From Bacteroidota bacterium (GTDB taxonomy: Bacteria > Bacteroidota > Bacteroidia > Flavobacteriales > Flavobacteriaceae), in NCBI GenBank assembly GCA_023386255.1, contig JAEWKB010000058.1:1-12188 (forward strand): a stretch of 12,188 bases of DNA, in the 5' to 3' direction. The notes under the pieces were generated by a model. The model had not been told where the DNA came from. It saw only the letters and a program-made list of their open reading frames with translations, and made no database searches. The translations under genes and the position numbers were made by a program. This document shows positions 6,302 through 12,188 of this stretch, piece after piece; the first letter of the stretch is position 1; the number at the start of each line of letters is the position of its first letter.

Positions 6302-8794
6302 ATGAAAAAGAAGATACTGTTTTTGCTGTGGTTTTTTATAGCCTTTACAGCTGCTGTAGTTGCCCAGACAAAAGTGAGCGGGCAGGTAGTTGATGACAAT
6401 AACGGGCCTGTACCTTATGCAAATGTTTATTTTAAAGGCACGAGCGAAGGTGTAATTACAGATGAAAACGGTAAATTTTACCTTGAATCTACAAATTCAT
6501 ATTCAGATCTTGTTATTTCTTTTGTAGGCTTTACCCCGAAAGAGGTTACGCTGGAAAAACCGGTAACCTATGACCTTGTTGTAATGCTTACTGAAGCACG
6601 TGAAATAAAAGAGGTTGTGGTATATTCAGGAAAAACATCCAAAAAAAATAATCCTGCCATTGACATACTTCGTAAAATATGGGAACGACGCCGCAAGAAC
6701 GGGCTCAGGATGTTTAAGCAATATGAATACGATAAATATGAAAAGGTAGAGTTTGACATGAACAGCATAGACAGTACTGTGATGAACAGCAAGCTGTTTA
6801 AGGGTATGGAATTCATCTTTCAGCATGTAGATACATCAGACGTTACCGGTAAAACATACCTGCCCATATTTATAAATGAAGCCATAAGCGAGGTATATGG
6901 GGATAATACCACCAACAGCCGAAAAGAGATACTTAAGGCCAATAAAAACTCCGGCTTTAGCAACAATCAGCAAATCATTGCTTTTATAAAAGACCTGTAT
7001 GCTGATTATGATATATACGACAACTACCTAAAGCTTTTTGATAAGGATTTTGTAAGCCCACTGTCGCGCACAGGTATTAACGTATATAACTATGTGCTGC
7101 ACGACAGTACCTATATAGATAATAAGTGGTGCTATAACATTGTGTTTTACCCACGCCGGAAGAACGAGCTTACTTTTAAAGGGAATTTTTGGGTGAATGA
7201 TACCACATTCGCCATTAAAAAAATTGATATGGCTGTTAGCAAAAATGCCAATATCAACTGGGTAAAGGATATTTACATAGAACAGGAATTTGAGGTGCTG
7301 AATGATTCGGTATTCCTGCTTACGCGCGACCACATGATGACCGATTTCGCGCTGAACAAAAAAGAAAAATCTAAAGGGGTTTATGGTAAGCGTACTACCC
7401 TTGCCCGTGACCATAAGTTTGATATACAGCGGCCCCAGGAATTCTATAAACAGGAAGTAAACCAGTTTGATGAATCCGTACTCACAAAGTCTGATGAGTA
7501 TTGGGAGGAAAACCGTTTTGAACGGCTTAATAAGGATGAGCGGGGTATATATGAAATGCTTGATACGCTAAAAACGGTTCCGCGGTTCCAGCGCTACTAT
7601 ACGCTTATTGCAACACTGGGAAGCGGTTATTATCAAATGGGTAATTTTGATTACGGCCCAATATTTTCAACTGTTGGTTATAATGACGTTGAAGGCTTGC
7701 GTTTACGCACCGGCGGGCGTACTTACTTTGGACAGAACGACCCCTGGAGGATAGAAGGTTATACGGCGTACGGTTTTAAAGACAACAGGTTTAAATATGG
7801 CATCTCCGGTAAATGGATGGTAGATAAGCGCAGACGTATAATACTGGCTGCGGGCAACAGGCGCGATATTGAGCAGATAGGGGTGAGCCTTACTGCTACC
7901 AACGATGTGCTGGGCAGGAGTTTTGCATCGTCAGCCATTTTTGCCAGCGGGGATAACAGCAAACTTACCGATATAAACTTCACAACTTTTTCGGCGGAGA
8001 TAGAACCCGTAAAGCACCTTGTGTTCCGCACAAGCTTCTCCTACCGTACGCTAAATTCAGCATCACCTACCTTTAGCCTCGATTATTTCATAGACGCTGA
8101 TAATCCTTCGTTAGGAACAAAAGGCTTTACCAGGCAATATGAATACGGCTTCCTTATAGATTATACGCCTTTCAGGAGGACAATAGGCTACGGCGTGGAG
8201 CGCTCGGATGTTGATACCAATTATGCAAGGCTCTTCCTTAACTTTACCCAGGGTATAAAGGGTATTTTGGAAAGTGATTTTGAGTACCAGAAGCTGCAGT
8301 TTTATTACCGCCAGCCAGTATTGGTAGGAGGCTTCGGCAGGCTGTTTACTACGCTTGAAGCAGGTAAGATATTTGGCGCGGTTCCGCTGGGGCTTATGGG
8401 TGTAGTACCGGGTAACCAGTCTTATTTTATCATAGACAATACTTACAACCTCATGAATTATTATGAGTTTGTGGCCGATGAATATGTTTCGCTGCATTTT
8501 GAACATAACTTTAACGGCAGGCTGTTTTCTCGTATACCCGGGCTGCGTGACCTGAACCTTCGCGAAATTATCGGTATAAAGGGAGTTTGGGGAACAGTTT
8601 CAGATGAGAATATTAAGCTTAATGCTTCTAACATTGTATATCGTGCACCTGAAGATGTGTATTGGGAATACCATGCCGGTATAGGCAATATCTTTAAGGT
8701 GTTCCGTATTGATTTCGCCTGGAGAGGAAGCTACTTAAACTTGCCCGATGCTAACAGATTTGCAGTAAAAGGAGTGTTTGGTTTCCACTTTTAA
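6302..8794 (+). CDS. DUF5686 outer-membrane protein with carboxypeptidase-regulatory-like domain
   Basis: An 830-residue exported protein of a large Bacteroidetes family with unknown function. The signal peptide is residues 1-21 (MKKKILFLLWFFIAF to VVA, cleavage before Gln22). Residues about 24-98 form a CarboxypepD_reg-like/CNA-B-type beta sandwich (VSGQVVDDNNGPVPYANVYF, ending in VVMLTEAREIKEVVVYSG), the same N-terminal module found on many TonB-dependent transporters. The remainder is the DUF5686 region, opening with NPAIDILRKIWERRRKNG (about 117-134). It has many aromatic alternating strands in the C-terminal half, consistent with an outer-membrane beta barrel, and ends GVFGFHF with the terminal Phe typical of barrel proteins. 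No TonB box or plug domain is visible, so it is not a standard SusC/TonB receptor. It starts 12 bases after the pdhB terminator. The 59-bp gap to the following lipoprotein gene leaves co-transcription possible. The family call is firm; barrel topology is inferred. Confidence 0.88.
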   Translation: MKKKILFLLWFFIAFTAAVVAQTKVSGQVVDDNNGPVPYANVYFKGTSEGVITDENGKFYLESTNSYSDLVISFVGFTPKEVTLEKPVTYDLVVMLTEAREIKEVVVYSGKTSKKNNPAIDILRKIWERRRKNGLRMFKQYEYDKYEKVEFDMNSIDSTVMNSKLFKGMEFIFQHVDTSDVTGKTYLPIFINEAISEVYGDNTTNSRKEILKANKNSGFSNNQQIIAFIKDLYADYDIYDNYLKLFDKDFVSPLSRTGINVYNYVLHDSTYIDNKWCYNIVFYPRRKNELTFKGNFWVNDTTFAIKKIDMAVSKNANINWVKDIYIEQEFEVLNDSVFLLTRDHMMTDFALNKKEKSKGVYGKRTTLARDHKFDIQRPQEFYKQEVNQFDESVLTKSDEYWEENRFERLNKDERGIYEMLDTLKTVPRFQRYYTLIATLGSGYYQMGNFDYGPIFSTVGYNDVEGLRLRTGGRTYFGQNDPWRIEGYTAYGFKDNRFKYGISGKWMVDKRRRIILAAGNRRDIEQIGVSLTATNDVLGRSFASSAIFASGDNSKLTDINFTTFSAEIEPVKHLVFRTSFSYRTLNSASPTFSLDYFIDADNPSLGTKGFTRQYEYGFLIDYTPFRRTIGYGVERSDVDTNYARLFLNFTQGIKGILESDFEYQKLQFYYRQPVLVGGFGRLFTTLEAGKIFGAVPLGLMGVVPGNQSYFIIDNTYNLMNYYEFVADEYVSLHFEHNFNGRLFSRIPGLRDLNLREIIGIKGVWGTVSDENIKLNASNIVYRAPEDVYWEYHAGIGNIFKVFRIDFAWRGSYLNLPDANRFAVKGVFGFHF

Positions 8795-8823
8795 CAAAAT
8801 TTTCATAAGAAAAGAAATTATTG

Positions 8824-8831
8824 TACATTCG
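8824..8831 (+). promoter_or_regulatory. possible -7 element for lipoprotein 1 (TANNTTCG variant)
   Basis: TACATTCG sits 22 bases before the ATG at 8854 and differs from TAnnTTTG at one position. There is no -33 TTG at normal distance. A similar TTCG variant precedes the next lipoprotein gene. It overlaps the in-frame upstream TTG codon at 8821, which makes that codon an unlikely start. Confidence 0.28.
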
Positions 8832-8853
8832 TGCAATTCTTACTCTTTCTACA

Positions 8854-9351
8854 ATGAATAAAACTCTATTTTTCATTTTAGCCGTGCTTCTTGTCCTGTC
8901 ATGCAAAGAGCAGGGTAATGAGTCAGGGACAAATAGTTATCTTGATCAGCCGGTAGGCATAAATAATAATGGAAAATACGAGATCACCAATTTATCTGTT
9001 ATCAAAGATCAGTGGCAGGCAGCTTTAAAGAGTGAGCATTATGATGAGCGGCTTACCACGTTTGCCATAAAAGAAGGCATTACACAAGGAGAAGCACACA
9101 ATAAATATTACATGTTGCTTGGTAAGGATAACACAGGTACCGTTAAAACAGCCGCAATACTCAATTTAAAAGATAATAAATTTTATTTTGAAAAGCAGGA
9201 GGGGGCTGAATCACTTGTTTACCTGAAAATTTTATGTGCCGGTGATTGTCCGTCAGGCTGCGACCCCGTTGTTAATGTTGTTAATAATAAAAGATTCCTT
9301 ATTTGCACTCCGTGTGAGGATTGCTTTAAAGCTGATAAAGAAATGCGTTAA
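8854..9351 (+). CDS. small Cys-rich lipoprotein 1
   Basis: A 165-residue lipoprotein I cannot assign to a named family. The N-terminus MNKTLFFILAVLLVLSC has a lipobox (VLSC) with lipidated Cys17; the following KEQGNE is hydrophilic. The middle is a small mixed domain (KYEITNLSVIKDQWQAAL; then YYMLLGKDNTGT). The C-terminus has six cysteines in two triplets, Cys128-x3-Cys132-x3-Cys136, then 14 residues, then Cys151-x2-Cys154-x2-Cys157. The protein aligns over most of its length with lipoprotein 2 just downstream (YE[IV]T, a hydrophobic pair then L-x-G-x-D-x-x-GT, a six-Cys tail with the same 14-residue central spacing). The ATG at 8854 is preferred over the TTG at 8821 because it gives a proper lipoprotein signal and leaves the promoter-like TACATTCG upstream. 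The cysteines could form three disulfides or bind metal; neither can be decided here. Confidence 0.85.
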   Translation: MNKTLFFILAVLLVLSCKEQGNESGTNSYLDQPVGINNNGKYEITNLSVIKDQWQAALKSEHYDERLTTFAIKEGITQGEAHNKYYMLLGKDNTGTVKTAAILNLKDNKFYFEKQEGAESLVYLKILCAGDCPSGCDPVVNVVNNKRFLICTPCEDCFKADKEMR

Positions 9352-9383
9352 TTTTTTATTAATTCAAAAAAATTAACATTTGG

Positions 9384-9418
9384 TTGACACGGCACATCCT
9401 GCCAATGCTCTACTTTCG
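9384..9418 (+). promoter_or_regulatory. probable promoter of lipoprotein 2
   Basis: TTG at 9384-9386 and TACTTTCG at 9411-9418 are 24 bases apart, close to the flavobacterial -33/-7 spacing. The -7 element departs from TAnnTTTG by one base (TTCG). Initiation would lie about 25 bases before the ATG at 9449. The 97-bp spacer supports independent transcription of this gene. Confidence 0.42.
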
Positions 9419-9448
9419 TAGTATTAAACTAACTTAATACGGATTGCC

Positions 9449-10006
9449 ATGAAAAAAACTATTTTAAAAACTGTATCAGCCCTTTTTATGGTGGCATTGG
9501 TTGCAAGCTGCAGTACTGACGCTGAGAATGAGGTTGTAGTAAATGATAATGCTGCCGGAGAAGAGTTTAGCACTGCCCGTGGCAATGTATGGGATGGTGT
9601 GATAGGTGAAGAAGGCGCGCCCGGAGTATATGAAGTAACTGCAGATGAGAATGCTCTTTTAGACGATCTTGAAGACGTGTTAAGCAAAGAAGGAATCCCA
9701 ACAAACTTAAGAGATTTACAGATTGTAGAAAAAACTGCCTCCAATGATCCTAATGACAGGGGCTTCTTTTTAATAGGAAGTGATTATCAGGGTACATCAA
9801 TAGGTGTTATGCTTGATAAAAATGCTTCAGGCGAATTTTATATGAGTACCGGCAGCAAAGGGCTTTCATCTACATCAACCTCATGCCGCGGATGTGCCAC
9901 GGGCTGTAATCTTTCTTACCTTACGGTTGATGGCAAAAAAGTACCGTTTTGCAATGAAAACGGCTGTATAAATGACTGTGAAAAATCAGAGAGCAATTAC
10001 CTGTAA
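9449..10006 (+). CDS. small Cys-rich lipoprotein 2
   Basis: A 185-residue lipoprotein of unrecognised family, apparently a diverged duplicate of the preceding gene. The signal (MKKTILKTVSALFMVALVAS) ends in a VASC lipobox with Cys21. The next residues, STDAENE, are acidic, which in Bacteroidetes can act as a surface-export signal. An acidic region (about 25-60) precedes a domain with VYEVTADENALLDDLEDVL and FFLIGSDYQGTSIGVML. A Ser/Thr/Gly stretch (GSKGLSSTSTS) leads to six cysteines: Cys146-x2-Cys149-x3-Cys153, 14 residues, Cys168-x4-Cys173-x3-Cys177. The central spacing equals that of lipoprotein 1, while the outer spacings differ, so the two are homologous but not recently copied. Its own promoter and terminator bracket the gene. 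Function is unknown; disulfide-stabilised cell-surface lipoprotein is the simplest reading. Confidence 0.86.
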   Translation: MKKTILKTVSALFMVALVASCSTDAENEVVVNDNAAGEEFSTARGNVWDGVIGEEGAPGVYEVTADENALLDDLEDVLSKEGIPTNLRDLQIVEKTASNDPNDRGFFLIGSDYQGTSIGVMLDKNASGEFYMSTGSKGLSSTSTSCRGCATGCNLSYLTVDGKKVPFCNENGCINDCEKSESNYL

Positions 10007-10025
10007 TTGTAAATAATACTATGTG

Positions 10026-10051
10026 AAAGCCTTCTTCAGGAAGGCTTTTTT
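10026..10051 (+). terminator. intrinsic terminator after lipoprotein 2
   Basis: Stem of nine pairs, AAAGCCTTC (10026-10034) with GAAGGCTTT (10040-10048), a 5-base loop, then T to 10051. It begins 19 bases after the lipoprotein 2 stop. An in-frame GTG at 10023 for the next gene would put this hairpin inside the coding region, so that start is rejected. Confidence 0.85.
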
Positions 10052-10070
10052 GTTTGTAATAGTTACATAT

Positions 10071-10679
10071 ATGACACTTCAGGAATCTGTCCCTTACTTA
10101 TTAGAGAAAGATAGTATATTTAAAGAGATTATTGAAAACTGGGGGATGCCCGGTTTTCCGGCCAGGCCTGAAGGTTTTGAGAGCATGTGCAAGACTATAC
10201 TGGAACAGCAGGTATCGCTTGATTCTGCACGTGCCTCTTTCAACAGGCTTAAAGATTTTGTTATCGACTTCTCTCCCAATAAAATTGCCACAGCTACAGA
10301 TGAAGAAATTCGCGCCTGCGGAATTACCCGCCAAAAAACCATTTACATTAAAGCCCTTGCAGAAGCGGTTTTAAGTGGCGAAGTAGATTTTGATAGTTTC
10401 AGGCATAAAGAACCTGAGGTAGTAAGGCAGGAGCTGATTCGGGTTAAAGGCATTGGCAACTGGACTATAGATGTGTACCTGATGTTCAGCCTGCAGTCGC
10501 CTGATATACTACCCCTTGGCGACATTGGTATTGTTTCGGCAATAAGAGATCTTACTGGTATTGAAGATGTTGGCAAAATGGCGCAGTATGCTGAAAAATG
10601 GTCGCCTTACCGCACTACAGCCGCATTTTTCCTTTGGCATTATTACCTTGAAAAACGCGGAAGGAAGTTTCCGCATTAA
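10071..10679 (+). CDS. DNA-3-methyladenine glycosylase, AlkA/HhH-GPD type
   Basis: A 202-residue base-excision repair glycosylase expected to remove alkylated purines from DNA. The HhH-GPD fold is visible: FESMCKTILEQQVSLDSARA (about 36-55), the helix-hairpin-helix VKGIGNWTIDVYLMFSL (125-141) that grips the DNA backbone, and LPLGDIGI with the catalytic aspartate at Asp151. The C-terminal KWSPYRTTAAFFLWHYYLEK (176-195) is the typical AlkA ending. It lacks the N-terminal domain of E. coli AlkA, so it matches the compact class common in Bacteroidetes. The ATG at 10071 is chosen over the upstream GTG at 10023, because the intervening bases are the terminator of the previous gene. Only 19 bases separate that T-run from the ATG and no -7 element is obvious, so how it is transcribed is unclear. 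Substrate range cannot be told from sequence alone. Confidence 0.92.
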   Translation: MTLQESVPYLLEKDSIFKEIIENWGMPGFPARPEGFESMCKTILEQQVSLDSARASFNRLKDFVIDFSPNKIATATDEEIRACGITRQKTIYIKALAEAVLSGEVDFDSFRHKEPEVVRQELIRVKGIGNWTIDVYLMFSLQSPDILPLGDIGIVSAIRDLTGIEDVGKMAQYAEKWSPYRTTAAFFLWHYYLEKRGRKFPH

Positions 10680-10726
10680 ATAATTGTAAAACCTTTCTTT
10701 TATTATGATTTTCGGCGGGTTAACCC

Positions 10727-10756
10727 TTGCAAAACAAGAATATTGCTGTATTTTTG
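10727..10756 (+). promoter_or_regulatory. promoter of the soluble pyrophosphatase gene
   Basis: The best promoter in the window: TTG at 10727-10729 (-33) and TATTTTTG at 10749-10756 (-7, full match to TAnnTTTG), separated by 19 bases, inside the usual flavobacterial range. Initiation near 10762 leaves about 30 bases of A-rich leader to the ATG at 10792. It shows that the in-frame ATG at 10705 is upstream of the promoter and is not the start. Confidence 0.7.
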
Positions 10757-10791
10757 CACCCGCTAAATTTAAGAAACAAAGAAAAAAAACA

Positions 10792-11322
10792 ATGACCGCA
10801 GCAAAATTAAAATCTTTCGATGTACTTATCGAGATACCGAAAGGCAGCAGGAACAAATACGAATATGACTTTAAACTGAAGAAAATACGTTATGACAGGA
10901 TGCTTTTCTCATCCATGATGTATCCTGCCGATTATGGTTTTATTCCTGAAACTCTTGCCCTTGACGGTGACCCTCTTGATGTGCTGGTGCTGGTTCATGA
11001 GCCTACTTTTCCCGGCTGTGTTATAGAGGTGAAACCTATCGGGGTTTTCCATATGGCAGATGAAAAGGGCCCGGATGAAAAAATTGTGTGCGTACCGGTA
11101 TCAGACCCAATATGGAACAAGTACAATGACCTTAGCGACCTTAACCCGCACCGCCTAAAGGAAATTGAACATTTCTTCCAGGTTTATAAAGACCTTGAGA
11201 ACAAAAAAGTAGATGTTGAAGGATGGGGAGATGTTCACGAGGCATACCAGATTATAGATGAGTGCCTTGAGCGTTTTGAAGCGCTGGAGAACAAGCCTGA
11301 GGAGCTTTTCAGTATAAAATAA
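10792..11322 (+). CDS. ppa: inorganic pyrophosphatase, soluble family I
   Basis: Hydrolyses PPi to phosphate in the cytosol and so pulls forward nucleic-acid, protein and lipid synthesis. From ATG 10792 the protein has 176 residues, the normal size for a bacterial family I enzyme. The metal and substrate residues known from E. coli PPase can all be placed: Glu14 in IEIPKGSR, Lys22 and Glu24 in NKYEYD, Arg36, Tyr48 in PADYGFIP, the signature DGDPLD with Asp58, Asp60 and Asp63, Asp90, Asp95 and Lys97 in ADEKGPDEKIV, and Tyr132-Lys133 in VYKDLE. It has its own promoter and is closed by a strong terminator, so it is likely monocistronic. The next gene, hppA, encodes the membrane pyrophosphatase acting on the same substrate. 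The 29-residue upstream in-frame extension is rejected because it spans the promoter. Confidence 0.97.
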   Translation: MTAAKLKSFDVLIEIPKGSRNKYEYDFKLKKIRYDRMLFSSMMYPADYGFIPETLALDGDPLDVLVLVHEPTFPGCVIEVKPIGVFHMADEKGPDEKIVCVPVSDPIWNKYNDLSDLNPHRLKEIEHFFQVYKDLENKKVDVEGWGDVHEAYQIIDECLERFEALENKPEELFSIK

Positions 11323-11343
11323 GCATAATCATAAATAATTAAT

Positions 11344-11379
11344 AAAAAAGCAGTATTCTGTACAGAGTACTGCTTTTTT
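11344..11379 (+). terminator. intrinsic terminator after ppa
   Basis: Twelve perfect pairs, AAAAAAGCAGTA (11344-11355) with TACTGCTTTTTT (11368-11379), extended inward by a T/G wobble and three more pairs to a four-base GTAC loop, 16 pairs in all. The terminal A and T runs make it usable on both strands. It lies 21 bases after the ppa stop. Confidence 0.88.
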
Positions 11380-11434
11380 ATTTGTTTGGTTTTGTTATAT
11401 TTACGATAATATTAACCACAACCAAATTATATTT

Positions 11435-12188
11435 ATGGAATCAATTATGATATATGTGCCGGTAATACTGGCCATATTGGGGCTGCTCTTCATGGCAGTA
11501 AAAAGATCATGGGTCTTAAAGCAGGACGCCGGTGACGGTAAGATGAAAGAAATTTCAGATTACATATACGAGGGTGCCCTTGCCTTTTTAAAGGCAGAAT
11601 ATAAATTGCTTGCCATTTTTGTAGTCATTGCCAGTATAGCGCTGGCAGCAATTGCTTACATAGTGCCTACCACCGATATGCTTATTGTGGTAGCCTTTAT
11701 TTTTGGAGCGGTTTTCTCGGCACTGGCCGGGAACATGGGCATGAAGATTGCCACAAAATCAAACGTTAGGACCACACAGGCCGCACGTACCAGCCTTCCG
11801 CAGGCGCTTAAGGTATCTTTTGGCGGCGGTACGGTTATGGGGCTTGGCGTTGCCGGGCTTGCAGTACTGGGCCTTACAGGTTTCTTTATATTTTTCTTTC
11901 ATTATTTTATGGATGGCGTATGGACCAATACCATGGATATGACCATAGTATTGGAAACGCTTGCGGGCTTCTCCCTTGGGGCAGAATCTATTGCCCTTTT
12001 CGCGCGTGTTGGTGGCGGTATATATACTAAGGCTGCCGACGTAGGTGCCGACCTTGTAGGTAAGGTAGAAGCCGGAATTCCTGAAGATGACCCGCGCAAC
12101 CCCGCAACCATTGCCGATAACGTAGGTGATAATGTGGGTGACGTGGCCGGTATGGGCGCCGACCTTTTCGGGTCGTACGTTGCAACAG
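11435..12188 (+). CDS. hppA: membrane-bound ion-pumping pyrophosphatase (3' part beyond window)
   Basis: Couples PPi hydrolysis to ion export across the cytoplasmic membrane. The first 251 codons are present, starting [16 protein letters not shown]. Hydrophobic helices are seen at about 5-24, 56-78, 82-99, 132-158 and 171-192, followed by the catalytic loop [18 protein letters not shown] (193-210), [18 protein letters not shown] (212-229) and [19 protein letters not shown] (230-248), which carry the Asp and Lys residues that bind Mg-PPi. The TM6 segment reads LFGSYVAT, with Gly246 where sodium pumps have Glu and no Glu one turn later, whereas TM5 has Glu184 in [15 protein letters not shown] where Ser is usual. 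This fits the flavobacterial proton-pumping group. The residue that sets potassium dependence lies outside the window. Upstream, TATATTTA (11396-11403) is a poor -7 candidate. The gene follows ppa after its terminator. Confidence 0.96.
   Translation, partial: MESIMIYVPVILAILGLLFMAVKRSWVLKQDAGDGKMKEISDYIYEGALAFLKAEYKLLAIFVVIASIALAAIAYIVPTTDMLIVVAFIFGAVFSALAGNMGMKIATKSNVRTTQAARTSLPQALKVSFGGGTVMGLGVAGLAVLGLTGFFIFFFHYFMDGVWTNTMDMTIVLETLAGFSLGAESIALFARVGGGIYTKAADVGADLVGKVEAGIPEDDPRNPATIADNVGDNVGDVAGMGADLFGSYVAT

Noticed and set aside
9348..9376. AT-only hairpin (10-bp stem) directly at the stop codon of lipoprotein 1
   Set aside because: It has no G or C in the stem and no T-run after it on the plus strand, so it is better explained by base composition than called as a terminator.
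10023..10070. In-frame GTG start for the DNA glycosylase
   Set aside because: The added 16 codons are encoded by the terminator hairpin of lipoprotein 2; the ATG at 10071 gives a family-typical start.
10705..10791. In-frame ATG extension of the soluble pyrophosphatase by 29 codons
   Set aside because: It spans the strong -33/-7 promoter, and the added residues have no counterpart in family I pyrophosphatases.
1..12188. Mobile elements, CRISPR, tRNA/rRNA, riboswitches or a defence/biosynthetic island
   Set aside because: No transposase, integrase, direct-repeat array, cloverleaf or long structured leader was found on either strand; gene content is mostly core metabolism.

Overview
The window looks like chromosomal DNA of a Bacteroidetes bacterium, most likely Flavobacteriaceae and close to Flavobacterium. 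Reasons: the PdhB, EtfA/EtfB and membrane pyrophosphatase sequences are of flavobacterial type; there are DUF5686/carboxypeptidase-regulatory-like and 2TM-domain proteins typical of the phylum; start codons lack clear Shine-Dalgarno sequences; and several genes are preceded by the Bacteroidetes -7 element TAnnTTTG. No RNA genes, insertion sequences, CRISPR array or phage genes were seen. No gene-free stretch exceeds 300 bases.

Layout, left half (minus strand, read right to left from 5073 to 1): an unrecognised secreted protein, etfB, etfA, a bifunctional-nuclease-domain protein with a UVR motif, thyA, a small 2TM membrane protein, and folA, which is cut by the window edge. thyA, the 2TM gene and folA form a tight cluster: 38 bp separate the first two, and the 2TM stop codon abuts the folA start. 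ThyA makes dTMP and dihydrofolate, and FolA recycles the dihydrofolate. EtfB/EtfA form the electron-transfer flavoprotein heterodimer that accepts electrons from acyl-CoA dehydrogenases.

Layout, right half (plus strand, 5257 to the end): pdhB (pyruvate dehydrogenase E1 beta), a large DUF5686 outer-membrane protein, two tandem small lipoproteins sharing a C-terminal six-cysteine module, an AlkA-like DNA glycosylase, the soluble family I inorganic pyrophosphatase, and the 5' part of hppA (ion-pumping membrane pyrophosphatase). The last two give the cell two neighbouring routes for PPi removal, one dissipative and one energy-conserving.

Most of the window is core metabolism. The points most worth a second look are: the tandem Cys-rich lipoproteins, which look like diverged duplicates of an unrecognised family; promoter-like elements lying inside or against the preceding intrinsic terminators; an octamer-phased imperfect inverted repeat between etfB and etfA; and the HppA residues that suggest the ion-gate glutamate sits in TM5 rather than TM6. 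I saw no convincing large new system such as a defence island or biosynthetic cluster.
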